Positions 22,841 to 33,411 of a stretch of DNA of 64,000 bases are shown one piece after another (position 1 is the stretch's first letter; the number at the start of each line of letters is the position of its first letter). Under the pieces are notes generated by a model. That model made no database searches. It saw only the letters and a program-made list of their open reading frames with translations, and was not told where the DNA came from. The DNA lies in contig AP026544.2 of the NCBI GenBank assembly GCA_026075535.2, positions 4,340,001-4,404,000 of the forward strand. The letters run 5' to 3'. Source of the DNA: Tricholoma matsutake. Taxonomy: Eukaryota; Basidiomycota; Agaricomycetes; Agaricales; Tricholomataceae. A program made the position numbers and the translations under genes.

Positions 22841-23841
22841 TGGTAAGTTGAGAATAACCAGCACTAAAGCTCTCCTCAATCATATTGAAGTCTGGAGAGT
22901 AAGCTGGGAGGAATAGCAAAACACTTCCTGCAGTGGTACCAGTGAGATCAATGTCATTGGTAAACCATGGAAGTGCAAACCTTGAGCCTCAACAACTTCA
23001 CGCAGAAGTTCACTCTTGTGGATTGAACAGTTATCAAGGATCAAGACACTTCAATCTTGAGGAAATGGATTCATTTGTGAAGGCTACAATCATTATTCAG
23101 AATGCTGCCATTGGAGACTTAGAGAGTGATAAGGAACATACAATGTCATTCACAATGAAATTAAAAAACTCATCTCCATCCACAGACCCAGGCACAATGC
23201 AAGTCCCCACATGACCTTCAACACTCATAGCAGCTAGAATACTGTAGCGATCATTACGAACAAAATTGGCATCAATTGTGGCATGTTGTCCATGGGGTGC
23301 TCGCCCATATCTTTGGAAAATAGTGTGGCCATCCTTGCAATGGTTATGATCATTGTAGCGACAAGATGATCACGTATAAAATCCTGCCACTTCTGCAGCA
23401 GCTGCTGAGCCTCTTCATCCCACTCTGCAGCTGCCTTCTGAAGCATTTTGTAAGTAAGTCCAACATCTCTGATAAGCACATGAAGTGCAGTTCGAGACAT
23501 CCCAGTATCATGTGTGACAGCAATCCAATCCTAGATCTCACCCAAAATACAGTTCCGGGGAGTCTTGCAGTGTAGACACAAATTCCTTGGTTTGATCAGC
23601 AGTGAGAATGCATTGGTCAGCCTTGCAGTGGATTCTGGGGAGGGACAACACTGCCATACATTGCTTGATTGTGTTTCCACCAATACAGGCTCGAGAGCGA
23701 GACACTAAGAATGTCACAAACATCCTCCATAATGTAATCATGATCTAGGAGCCAATGTGCTCTCGCCTTGAGGTCTGCACTGATGTGGCAGAAGACCATT
23801 TTGTAGCTGGGCAAGCAAGGACCTCGGATGCGCTGCAGCAA
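22841..23841 (-). pseudogene. Tc1/mariner-type (DDE_3) transposase relic
   Basis: Read on the minus strand from about 23841. A helix-turn-helix region comes first (SYKMVFCHISADLKARAHW, then SLYWWKHNQAMYGS, PPQNPLQG). Next are HDTGMSRTALHVLIRDVGL with YKMLQKAAAEWDEEAQ, then IDANFVRNDRYSILAA and PGSVDGDEFFNF (about 23150-23230), VLILDNCSIHKSELLREV, and VLLFLPAYSPDFNMIEESF at about 22870-22925. It is the fungal DDE_3 family. Several frameshifts and TGA stops break it. Between the last two blocks a GT...AG stretch of about 53 bp (GTTTGCAC to CACTGCAG) looks like a spliced intron. Confidence 0.85.
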
Positions 23842-24092
23842 GTTATCAGATCATATATTGCTAATTTATTATATTGGTCAAAATCACACATTGTCAATTT
23901 GTCAAGGTTTTCGGAAACAGCTGTAAGTATACCAAATATAAATACCCCAAGCAAAGGGAGCAGCATAAATGCAAGCAGAAATTACCATGAAATGCGATGT
24001 TCGCATCCCCCTACAACTAAGAAGCATGAATGCATCTAATATTTACACAGAGTCGAGAGCAGCATGTCAGAGAGCGAGAGGGCATTTTATTT
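23842..24092. other. Intergenic, 3' flank of the glycosyltransferase gene
   Basis: No coding signal seen; it contains the 3' untranslated region of the minus-strand gene that ends at 24093. Confidence 0.5.
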
Positions 24093-26037
24093 TCATCGTT
24101 GTTTGCTTTTTCTATCAACATGTTCCTCGATAAGACGAGCAACAGCAAGTCCATCCACCGGGATCGAGTTGCCTTGGAATCCATCCGGATAACCCACGCC
24201 AGGTACATCGGGGTACGTATTATACCTAACGTAAATTTTTTTTAAAAAAGCATTAGCACCGCATCGTAAACAACGGGGGAAAAAAAAACGGAAAAACAAA
24301 ACCGTACGTACTTGTCGTTCCACACAGAATAGTGGTCCATACCAAGCGCTCGTGACGTCCATTCATAGTCGTGCGCAAACCCGCCAGGGTAGAATATCTC
24401 AACCACCGCCGAGGCGCGGGAGGGCTTCATGAATATCAAATGTGAGAGACCGTTCCCGTGCACACCGAGCATGATCTGTGGGACCCGACATCAGATTCAG
24501 TATGTGTGTGTGTGTCTGGGAACCCTGTGAGAAATAAATGAGAAATAATACATACCGTAGTCTTGGCTGCAGCCTGGATCTGCTCGTCCTTCGTCATGCG
24601 CTCAGCATGCAGAACATGTAGCTCCCACAAACTTCCCTTGCGAGCGACTAGATCCTGAAGGGCAGCAACGAGAGCTACATGGTCATCTTCCAAAAGTTTC
24701 CTCCTGGAGACGCCCTGTCGGCTTATATACGTAATAACGATCTTCTCCGGCATAGACAACGCCAACTCATTCGCGTCCGTCTGAGCAAGAGCAGCACCCG
24801 GCTGCCCCACATCAACATTATCCAAACCCACATCCACATCCACATTCGCCCCCGCAAACCGCCACACAGCCTCCCTTATAGGCTCCCACCACCCCCCGAC
24901 GCTAGACCCCATGAGCTTATGATTCTGATTCATAAATTCCCAAGCCTCCGCAGCCGTACGTTGTGTATGGCTCCCACACACCTGACCTCGGAACGCAGCA
25001 CTGCGATCTGCGAGGAGCACAGTTGGGAAATGCCATGCGCGGTCTTGGAGCTTGGTGTCGGCGGTAACGGCGATACGGTCTTCCCAGTCTTGTTGGACTT
25101 CGACGGTGAGTGAGGGGAAGGCGGCGCGGAGGAAGTAGGCGTTGAAACCTGGGTTGTCCCGCCATTGGTGCGGGGCGGCGTGGGTGAAGATGACGCGGTG
25201 GATTGGGGGTGGTGAGGGGTGGGAAAGGCTGAAGGAGGAAGAGGGGGAGGAAGAGGGTTTGGACCAGGCGCTGTGCCAGAAAGCCCATGCACCGAACCAG
25301 AGCTCGGCGACGAAGTGGTAGTAGTGGTTAAGGAATTGACTGCCGGGATCGTTGAATAGCATCTGTAGCAAGATAGGTAAGGAAAGGTTTGGTGAGGATG
25401 GCTGAGGGGGGAGGGGGGCGCTTACCGTATTTCCCTCGACTGAAAGGACGCGATGCTTTTCTCCCCGAAGAAGATGTCCACCCCATCGTCTATGTGCTTC
25501 TTCGGGTGTAATAAAGTCCATGTTGGCTGCTGTGGGTTCACGGGCTTCCAAGTTTCCTGGTGTGTTATCGGCAGGTAGGCCGGTGCTAGTCATCATTCTA
25601 ATCTCGGGGAACATAGATTGATCTGAAGAAAGAATGTAGAGGGTACCGTTTGACATGTACAAGTTGCGGAAGAGAGTCCATCCTGGAGCGTGATAGGTGA
25701 CAGATGTTGATGGCAGATCCTGTTCGAGGCTGAGAGATGGGACAGCAGTGCTACTGGGTGTTGAGATTGATTGAGAGGTAACCGTATTTGATTCTGTCAG
25801 TGTTTCTGTGATGACAGCAGTAGCGGTTATGATGGAGGGCGCAATGTCTAGGTGTTGTTGATGAAGGAGATCTGCTGGAGGTAATGGGGGGATCGGAGCA
25901 GCGTGGTATTGTGTGTCGATAAAGATTGACTGGTCCAGGATATGTGGGGGTAATAGAAGGCCGCATAGGTGCATTACTGAAGCGCCCATAATGACCAAAA
26001 GGGCATCCCTCCGAGAAAGAGTGTGTCGAAATAGCAT
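24093..26037 (-). CDS. GT61 family glycosyltransferase (DUF563, EOGT-like)
   Basis: Predicted 571 aa from four exons: 26037-25426, 25362-24556, 24475-24312 and 24225-24093. The introns are 63, 80 and 86 bp, all GT-AG. The N-terminus has a single hydrophobic segment after basic residues (about 14-32), so this is a type II Golgi/ER membrane protein. A Ser/Thr-rich stem follows. The catalytic region shows FNDPGSQFLNHYYHFVAELW, WHFPTVLLADRS and, across intron 2, the family signature GVHGNGLSHL with FYPGGFAHDYEW. Relatives transfer sugars (xylose or GlcNAc) to glycans or proteins in the secretory pathway; the donor here cannot be told. The first intron is called because removing it joins EGNT to LFNDPG-type sequence in frame. 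Intron 2 splices TT to IMLGVHG. Codon use and intactness contrast with the transposon island on its left. Confidence 0.88.
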
Positions 26038-26523
26038 AAAGAGAGAGAGTGTACGAAAAAGAGAGCGAGTGATGAAAGAGCGATGAGCGAGATTCTAGAG
26101 GGAGCAGCGAACAGCGAACAAGAAAGATCGACGAGGAGAAGCCCGGGATATATAAAAGTATTGAGTGATATTCATCAAAGGAACATTCCGATCATAATCC
26201 ATTCGTTTACATACAGCGCTCGTGATAGCTGCGGCTACAAAATGGCATTTAAGATGTCAGTGGGATAATTCATCACAATTCTTCCCCTGCGACAAACCAA
26301 CAGCGATTTTTTTGAACGTGCTCGTCGAGCTCTTCAAATCCCCATCACAGGTGTAAAAACGGTAGAGAGTAGATTTCGGATGCACGGCTGCATTCTACAA
26401 TGTTCTTTGGATAGTTACATACATTTAAATAAATAAAAAAGTACAGAGAGGAGAGCATGGGGTCTAGTTAGTCCGTACAACGGGAGTTCATGTCGTGTAA
26501 ACTGCGGCAACAATGCTAGGGGC
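26038..26523. other. Intergenic between two minus-strand genes
   Basis: It holds the promoter side of the glycosyltransferase gene (right of 26037, GA-rich) and the 3' end of the next gene. No RNA gene or repeat recognised. Confidence 0.5.
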
Positions 26524-27507
26524 TCACGCGCTCTCCGCCAACCATACTTTGAGTTCCTTGACGAGTCTCTTGGCGGCAGACTCGAGTTTCTCCTCCTTTG
26601 TGCGTTGTGTCTGCACGATGGTGCGTTTATTGTGTGAGAGCACGATGCCTACTTTTCTAGGCGAGAAGGAGATGGAGATGAGGTTGAATGGGATGGGTGA
26701 GAATGTTGGCTGCTGCGGAGGTGGAGGCTGTGTTATTGGGACGGATTGACGTGGTTTGGATTTACTACTGGACGCGAAAGACGAAGAGATGACGGAGAAG
26801 AAACCTGATGAGGAGGGTGAAGGGGATGGTGGAATGGGATGGGGAGGCGGGGGAGTACGTAAAGTGGGAGTAGACCTGGTAGCACTTTTGGATTTGAGGG
26901 TGATGACACCCTGGCGAATGCCATAGATCCTTACGAGATCTTCGAGTCTGCTGCGTGGTTGTACGAGATCGAAAAGATCTTTGAAAGACTCGTCACGTTC
27001 TAGATGAAGTTCAGAGTCATCTACCCAGACGTCTTCACGAACTTTGAGGGCTATGAAGAGGTCGAGAGTGGTAGTTTCGCGTTGAATTGTTTGAAGGGTG
27101 GATAGGGAAGATGTAGATGATGAAGGGCCGTATGGGGATTGTGATGGGGATGGGGATGGAGGAGATGGAGAGAGAAGGGGGAACGGGTCTGAGGAATAAG
27201 GTGGACGAATGAGAAGATCGTATGCTGGGAGATAAGTTGATCTGAGAACATGCATGGAAGCAACGTAAAGAGCACGATTGACGAGACGAAGAGAAATGGC
27301 AAGCCAATAAAGAGTTTTACGATGAGATTGAACAAAGGCATGTTGTGAGAAAGTTGAATAAACGATTTGAAGTAAGATATGAGCAGGGATAGATTGGAGA
27401 GTTGTGAAGATCCGAGGATGATGAAAAGGAGGAGGACCAGCGATCTCAACAGAGGAATGATAAGAAGGAGGAGGAGGTGTTGCGATGTTCTTCTCGTCGA
27501 CAATCAT
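26524..27507 (-). CDS. Conserved basidiomycete protein with F-box-like N-terminus
   Basis: Single exon. From ATG 27507 it gives 327 aa; upstream in-frame ATGs at 27582, 27621 and 27669 exist. The last lies inside the first exon of the divergent OTU gene and the reading there is low-complexity, so 27507 is preferred. Residues about 28-60 (LQSIPAHILLQIVYSTF) look like an F-box-type helix pair, followed by RLVNRALYVASMHVLRSTYLPAYD. A conserved-looking central part (ETTTLDLFIALKVREDVWVDD, LERDESFKDLFDLVQPRSRLEDLV) is flanked by Pro/Ser-rich linkers. A basic C-terminus (KEEKLESAAKRLVKELKVWLAE) is probably coiled coil. An F-box function (SCF substrate adaptor) is only an inference. It is transcribed divergently from the OTU gene with a very short shared upstream region. 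Confidence 0.75.
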   Translation of the reverse strand: MIVDEKNIATPPPPSYHSSVEIAGPPPFHHPRIFTTLQSIPAHILLQIVYSTFSQHAFVQSHRKTLYWLAISLRLVNRALYVASMHVLRSTYLPAYDLLIRPPYSSDPFPLLSPSPPSPSPSQSPYGPSSSTSSLSTLQTIQRETTTLDLFIALKVREDVWVDDSELHLERDESFKDLFDLVQPRSRLEDLVRIYGIRQGVITLKSKSATRSTPTLRTPPPPHPIPPSPSPSSSGFFSVISSSFASSSKSKPRQSVPITQPPPPQQPTFSPIPFNLISISFSPRKVGIVLSHNKRTIVQTQRTKEEKLESAAKRLVKELKVWLAESA

Positions 27508-27633
27508 GGTTGTGCCGTGTGAAAGTTTGTTACTGTGACACTGACACGCGGAAACAATTTCATCTTCTGCTTCCATCATCATCACATCTTCCCCCCCTCC
27601 CCCCCCCCTTTGCACTAACATTGTATTATATAC
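27508..27633. promoter_or_regulatory. Short shared divergent promoter region
   Basis: 126 bp separate the preferred start codons of the minus-strand F-box-like gene and the plus-strand OTU gene. It contains a C-run (CCCCCCTCCCCCCCCCC, about 27592-27609) and a TATA-like TGTATTATATACA at about 27619-27631 just upstream of the OTU ATG. A bidirectional promoter is inferred from the geometry. Confidence 0.5.
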
Positions 27634-29740
27634 ATGGGCTCTGCACGCAAACCTAAACATCACCTTCAATGTATGTATCTTCTTTCATTCTCTTCCTTTT
27701 TTCTCATCTTTTTATATCCATATATAGTACGCTCTCGTTCCACAAGATCTTCTAAAGGCCGTGTTCGTTTTCTTTTTCTTTTCTTCTCCTTTTTTCTTTT
27801 CTTAACCCCTTTTATAGCTTTTATCTTCCACTGACCCTGCTCAAAACACTGCCCTTCTCACTTCTCAACTCCGTTCCCTCGGTCTATACGCTGCTCCCAC
27901 TCTCGGCGATGGCAACTGTCTCTTTCGCGCTCTCTCTGACCAACTTCATGGTTCTCCCTCTCGTCATTACGACCTTCGTACTCAGATCTGTGATTGGATA
28001 CAACAACATCGCGATCGTTATGAGCCTTTTGTTGAAGATGAACGTGGTCTCGAGGTTCATCTTAGGTGCATGCGCGAGAACGGTAACGTGCCATTTCATC
28101 CACGTTCATTCCATTTTCATTTCATTTCCAAAGGCACCTACGGCGGCCACATGGAGCTTTCAGCCTTTGCACACCTGTCACGTCGCAATGTCAAAGTCAT
28201 CCAACCGGGTCTAGTCTACGTCATCGAATGGTCCGCTTTTGCTTCCCCTTCCTCTCCCACCTTCTCACATCCCGACGACTTGAATCCTCGTGATGTCCGT
28301 CATATACGCCGCGACAAGGTGCGCGGCGATGATCGCTCCCCTAAAAATACCGCTACACGGTACCAGGGTAACCCCCGGTATTTATCCGGGTCTACCTCTG
28401 ACCACGGGGAGAGGAACGAAGATAACGATACTGACAAGGACAAGGAACAAGGCGACCACACTGACACTATTTACGTGGCGTACCATGACTGGGAACACTT
28501 TTCCTCGATCCGCAATCTGCGCGGGCCGCATGCGGGTCTTCCACATGTAAGAGAGACACCTCCTCCTGTCGTCCTCGAGCCTTCCCCGCTAAAGGGGAAA
28601 AAGAAGAAAGTAACATTGAAGCTAAGCGCCGTTTCAGCACCAGCCCAGGCAAAGGACGGCGAGACGAAGATAAAATTGAAATTAAAACCAAGCGGCTCTT
28701 CCTCGCTTTCCTCGCTCACCTCCATCTCGAGCACCAGCTCCACTTCATTCTCCCTGTCTCCCCCAGGCATGGACATGGACACTACCGCAGACCCTATGCC
28801 CGACCCCGACCCCGACCCCGACCCGACCACCATCCCGCTCCCCACATCCCGCTCCGCTTCCCCATTCCCCCCATCCACCGCATCCACTTCTTCCCTCTCT
28901 CCCCCATCCTCATCTGTACCACCACCTCAACCCCCACACCCCCTCCGCACGTCGTACTTGCCGTTATCTACTTCAGAGCCGCAGCTTCCTCTTAAACACT
29001 TTGATCCACTACTTCCAAACACCTCTATCACCCACGCCGGTCCAAAACCGGCATATACGCCCAAGGCGAAACCAATACAACCCGGTCTAAACCCGGGATC
29101 CCCACCACGAAGCACCCGCTCGCCGAAACGCTCCTTCGACGACGACGACGCAGGCAGCGAGTCGAGTTTTGTTGGGAATGGGAAACGTACACGGCGCTCT
29201 TTGGCTCCTGATGCCATGGACGTCGACATTGACGTTGACGTGGACCAAGACCCAGACCCAGATGTAGACTTGGACGTAGACACACCAAGCCTCTCAAGCC
29301 CATCCTCCACTTCCACCTCCACCTCCCCCGCATCGTCCGAAGCGCCCTCCTCCGTTTCCTCATCATCAGCTTCCTCACCCGAACCTGATGTCCTTCCTCA
29401 AGTGCATGCCCCTCACCCTCCCGCGACGCCGAAAACCCCGCGTATACACACACACCACACTTCAACGCCCACGCCTACACCAACTCACCAAACACGGTCA
29501 GCGACGGCTGCACAAGAGCAGGAACGACCGTTGACGAGGAGGCAGAGGAAGATGTTGGGGTTACCGAAGGCTAGGGCTGCCTTGGCTACGAATGGGAAGA
29601 TTGTTATACCTGGAGGGAGGTTTGGTGGTGGTGCGGGGAGCAAAGAGGGGGAGATGGAGATGGAGATGGGGGAGGAGGAGTGGAGGAGGAATGGCGCGGG
29701 GAGGGTTGATGTTAGGGGGTTTAGGGAGTTGAAGATTTGA
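27634..29740 (+). CDS. OTU-domain cysteine protease (OTUD3-like deubiquitinase)
   Basis: Predicted 647 aa from exons 27634-27670, 27728-27762, 27818-28082 and 28134-29740. The small first exons are deduced from the only splice pattern that keeps the frame into the OTU domain. The OTU domain (about residues 38-170) has the catalytic loop TLGDGNCLFRALSDQL (Asp55, Cys58), CDWIQQHRDRYEPFVED, then MRENGTYGGHMELSAFAHL across the 51-bp third intron. It closes with the His site YVAYHDWEHFSSIR. Relatives cleave ubiquitin chains. The long C-terminal half is disordered: Ser/Pro runs, a DPDPDPDP repeat (about 28800-28825), an acidic DVDIDVDVDQDPDPDVD region, and a basic conserved-looking end (LTRRQRKMLGLPK, GKIVIPGGRFGG). 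It starts 126 bp from a divergent gene. Confidence 0.88.
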
Positions 29741-30074
29741 TTTTTCTTCTGTTCTCTGTTCTCTTTCTTTTTTTTTTTTTTGCTTTCACACATACTCATA
29801 TATAAAGCCAGCTACTTTTATCACCTCCATCCCGTGGCATCACGCATAACACAGACAGATTTCTTTTTCTTTTTTTTTTTTTTTGCGCAACTCCCATTCC
29901 CAGATACAGATTATACCGCACTCACGCCTTCACATCGTTGCTGAATCTATTGAATCATACAAGCAGTATAGTTTGTTGTAAACGTATAGTACGATCACGA
30001 TCTTGAACGATACCACGGATCACATCCGGCTAGTAGTAGTAGTCTGAATGGACTCTTTTGCTGATATAAAGTAA
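29741..30074. other. Intergenic, OTU gene 3' region with two poly-T tracts
   Basis: Long T/C-rich runs (29758-29781 and 29860-29884) follow the OTU stop codon. No coding signal before the tRNA genes. Confidence 0.5.
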
Positions 30075-30160
30075 GCCGCGTTGGCGTAGTGGTAGCGCGT
30101 CTCACTTGTATAACATACAAGGTAATGAGAAGGTCACTCGTTCAATCCGGGTACGTGGCA
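30075..30160 (+). tRNA. tRNA-Thr (anticodon TGT), with 14-nt intron
   Basis: The acceptor stem GCCGCGT pairs with ACGTGGC (one G-T). D arm GCGTAGTGGTAGCGC, anticodon stem TCTCA/TGAGA, T arm ACTCG-TTCAATC-CGGGT. The anticodon loop CTTGTA..A is interrupted after position 37 by the 14-nt intron TAACATACAAGGTA. The T-run at about 30179-30184 can stop RNA polymerase III. Confidence 0.9.
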
Positions 30161-30259
30161 CTAACTGGATTGCATTGCATTTTTTACTATCTTCCGTCTG
30201 GGTGTGTGTGTGTATATATATAATATATCTTGAGGGTACATGGTGACATTAGATTCGTT

Positions 30260-30344
30260 GCCGTGTTGGCGTAGTGGTAGCGCGTCTCACTCGTATGTCA
30301 ACATTCTGATGAGAAGGTCACTCGTTCGATCCGGGTACGCGGCA
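30260..30344 (+). tRNA. tRNA-Thr (anticodon CGT), with 13-nt intron
   Basis: Close paralogue of the tRNA gene about 100 bp upstream. Acceptor GCCGTGT/ACGCGGC, identical anticodon stem TCTCA/TGAGA, loop CTCGTA..A interrupted by the 13-nt intron TGTCAACATTCTG, T arm ACTCG-TTCGATC-CGGGT. A T-run terminator follows at about 30361-30366. Confidence 0.9.
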
Positions 30345-31146
30345 TACGTGGGCATACCAAATTTTTTACTTTTGTCTTGTACTTGTTTGTACTACTACTA
30401 ACTAACTAACCTGATTGATGCATGGCAATAGTATCATTCCATTCTGAAAGCTGATATACTTATTGGCTACCGAATAACATCAGTGAATAACGACCAGTCT
30501 TTACTGACCCCCTGGTTGTCTGTCGTGTCGTCTTACCTACGTATGATAGATACAGCTGCAGCGACGTTGGCAGACAATATGGAATTTTCAGAAACTCAAA
30601 CCTCCTTTGTAAGGTGCTACCGAATAAAGGCACCATCAATACCGACCAGCCACATTTTTATGACTATGAGATTCTCTTGCCGCACTCACAGTCTGGTTGT
30701 TGCTCATCGTTGCTATGTTCGTATCGTCGTTTCCTTTATATTCCTCTTTCTCAACACCTCCCTCTACCGCACCCGCCTTTGATATTCACATCATGAACGT
30801 TAACAAACATACCCATCCCCCAATCGCCCTGCCTACAGCACTGGTCAAGATAGCAGGTTACGCAGACAGTGTTATACAAAAACAACAACAAAAAGGACGT
30901 CACACTCCTTGAGGTGCCATAAAAACCGTGACCACCCTCCGAGCTCAGGTTCGCTCTTCGAACAAACCATCATTGAATGTGGCACTTGCCGAAATGGAAA
31001 TGGTTTTGATGTATCCTTACAGAGATATTGGCCGACGTCGCTTGTTCGTTGGCTGGACTGGAGATAGTCATGTGGCCAGGCCCCTTTTTCGGTAAGTAGT
31101 TGTCATAGAGTACGAATGGCATTGGATCAACCAGAGGCAGATTAAT
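30345..31146. other. Intergenic, no supported gene
   Basis: Short plus-strand frames between 30483 and 30912 (one with a hydrophobic LLIVAMFVSSFPLYSSF) lack a recognisable family or splice context. A small exon or short ORF cannot be excluded. Confidence 0.4.
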
Positions 31147-31740
31147 GGGATCTCGTGATGTTCCACAGATGGATTTTTAGGTCGATTGGCGTTTGACGTC
31201 TTTGCTGATTGAAAAATGCCCCGTAGGCTGTAACGTGCCCGGGTATAAGTCAAGGAAAGTGTACTGACCAAGTACTGACTACGCCAGATACAACTATCTC
31301 GTTGATAATCTATCCCGTTCGGAAGTCGTCGCCATTTGTAGTGGGAATACCATCAGAATATGACATGTTGAGACACAATTAAATGTCCTCGAGATAAGGC
31401 CGTGGGTAGAAAACAACAACGAGAGGGCAGATCAGATAATGGGATCTCGTGATGTTCCACAGATGTGATTTTAGGAGAATTGTCATTTGACATCTTTGCT
31501 GATAGAAAAACAGCCCTGTGGGTTTTAAAGCGCCTGGGTATAGTCAAGAAAACTGGACCGACTATGCCAGATGCAACTATCTTGTTACCAATATTTTCCA
31601 CACCCCGTTCGGAAGTCGTCGCCATTTTGGTTGTTTGTTGAAACGAAAGTAGTAGGAATCGTTTCCATCAGAATACGACATGTTGGGACACACTGAATGT
31701 CCTCGAGATAAGGCCGTGGGTGGAAAACGACAATGACTAA
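31147..31740. repeat. Imperfect tandem duplication, period about 294 bp
   Basis: GGGATCTCGTGATGTTCCACAGATG starts at 31147 and again at 31441. Further blocks match in the same order (GACATCTTTGCTGAT, CCCGTTCGGAAGTCGTCGCC, TGTCCTCGAGATAAGGCCGT). The second copy carries about 30 extra bases near 31627-31660. On the minus strand both copies give a similar short peptide containing SVEHHEIPL, but no gene was established. Confidence 0.8.
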
Positions 31741-32085
31741 TCAGAGAACGAATATCTAGGGAATGGCAGGATGTCCATCTTGATCTTATTGGCAGTCGTG
31801 TATACTTACCTGGTTTAACTGGCTGGAAGTACCCGATATATGTGACTGTTTGCCACGTGCCATCGCGTCGCGACCAGTCACGCATGAATGTTCATTGTTG
31901 TTTTGTGCAAGTTTTGTGTGAAGAACTCTGAGCCGCATCGACTATCCCTGGAATTTATACATCGTAGTGCGTTTTGTACAACTAACCAGACGAACACTCA
32001 CTCACGTAGCAAAAAAAAAGTAGAAACGCCGCACATTGTTGAGATGAAGTAAAATATAAACATTAGCTGGGACATGACACATGTT
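31741..32085. other. Intergenic, possible small minus-strand exon
   Basis: A minus-strand ATG at about 31864 opens a short frame (MARGKQSHISGTSSQLNQ) ending exactly at a GTAAGTAT donor at about 31812. This could be the first exon of a gene running into the 294-bp duplication, but no continuation was confirmed. Confidence 0.25.
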
Positions 32086-32937
32086 CTACGCAACACACGC
32101 GACGTACTTAGCTCGCCTTCTCGTCTCGCGCAAACCAACTTTGTCCTTGGGTCTCACACACTCCCACCAGTCATCTGGCAGCCTTTCCTCTCCAAACCAT
32201 TGCTCTAATCTAGACCAAGGAATAATGCACTCGGTCTCACAAGCATAACACATAGACTCCGCTGTCCGCTCACGCATGACCAACCAAGTCAGCCCACACT
32301 CGCCTAGGGCAACCTGTTCGTGCAAAGAACTGAGAGGCTGATCTGATGAAGCCTCGCGCTTAGCATGAAGGCGAGCCAAGTCGTGAAGTGTTAAACCAGG
32401 GGTGCCATTTGCATGTAAAGCGAATCGCAAGAGGTCAGCAAGTAGTGTTGGATCAGGCGACGTAGATGGTTTGGCATTAGGATGTACGAGGGAAGAATCG
32501 TGAGCAATCTTGCTGGATCCACGCTTGGACAGAGAGGCGAGATTGATAGTCCACGTCGGAAAGAAGGATTGGACGACAGTTTTAGCTTCGAAGCTACCAA
32601 TGTTGTTGAGCGGGCGCCATGAAATCTCGCCACAGGTGAGAAAGCCGAAGAAGGTGAGGAATAATGCGAGGAGGAAAGAGAGGTTGTAGACGTATTGTAC
32701 AGCCAGGAAGAGATCCCAAAAAGAAATGTCGGTTCCACTTCTGGCGCTGGAATACAGTCAACATCATGGATACTGAATCAAAAGGGCTGCGTACATGTAT
32801 CCCTGGTTGGCAAGAGCGTTCAAAGCTGGACACGGGGAGCGGCTGACACTTGCACTGGGTTTCGCATAGGCATTCGAATTCGAATGGACAACAGAGATTT
32901 GGCGAGCTATCAGATCCTTACGAACGAGGTGGAGCAT
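32086..32937 (-). CDS. Heme-haloperoxidase-like protein (chloroperoxidase family), membrane-associated
   Basis: Predicted 267 aa from exons 32937-32795 and 32746-32086 (48-bp intron, GTACGC...TTCCAG). Splicing joins PCPALNALANQGY to IARSGTDISFWDL, which restores the N-terminal signature of the chloroperoxidase/peroxygenase family. In that family the PCP Cys (here Cys36) ligates the heme iron. A hydrophobic segment follows (YNLSFLLALFLTFFGFLTCG). The C-terminal half (LTLHDLARLHAKREAS, LHEQVALGECGLTWLV, WFGEERLPDDWW, GLRETRRRAKYV) matches the tail pattern I recall from basidiomycete relatives. No secretion signal is evident. The acid-base Glu could not be placed, so enzymatic activity is uncertain. 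Confidence 0.7.
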
Positions 32938-33411
32938 GGGGTCGTATCCTTATGAAGGGAATATCCGTGTTGATTGCACTACAACGATTAATGAAGAGCC
33001 TATCTGTCGACCGAATCGATGGACGGATCAAGAGATTGACCAGTGACACTGACAGCTGATCATGTGGGTTTTTAGTTTCCAGACTCTGCACTGAGTGACT
33101 GAGTGAGTCGCTGTGTGTCCTCGCCATCAAGATACGGTGCGTTCGTCAGATCATTTATTTGTCAGGCATAGGCGTCATCTCTTCGAACGTACTTCAGGTG
33201 TCTAGTAGATTAAAAAAATAGAAGGGAAGGTAATTATGAGGGCCGTATGTTCCTCTACAGCTCTTACAACATAGTCTCAAACCATATCGCGGAGAAGATA
33301 GCACCTGGTATTAAATAAAAAAAAGAGGTCTCTCGCTGCTAGTTAGTATGAATACATTCATGGTCTAATCGGTGGATCCTGACCTCTTTCACTCAGACTG
33401 TCTTGTTACAG
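32938..33411. other. Intergenic between two minus-strand genes
   Basis: The promoter side of the peroxidase-like gene and the 3' side of the next one. No repeat or RNA gene recognised. Confidence 0.5.

Noticed and set aside
24679..25292. Additional open frames overlapping the GT61 gene on both strands
   Set aside because: The GT61 frame has the family motifs and consistent introns; the others are low-complexity shadows.
29485..29799. Minus-strand frames opposite the OTU C-terminus
   Set aside because: Pro/Ser- or Lys-rich shadows of the repetitive OTU tail; no independent support.
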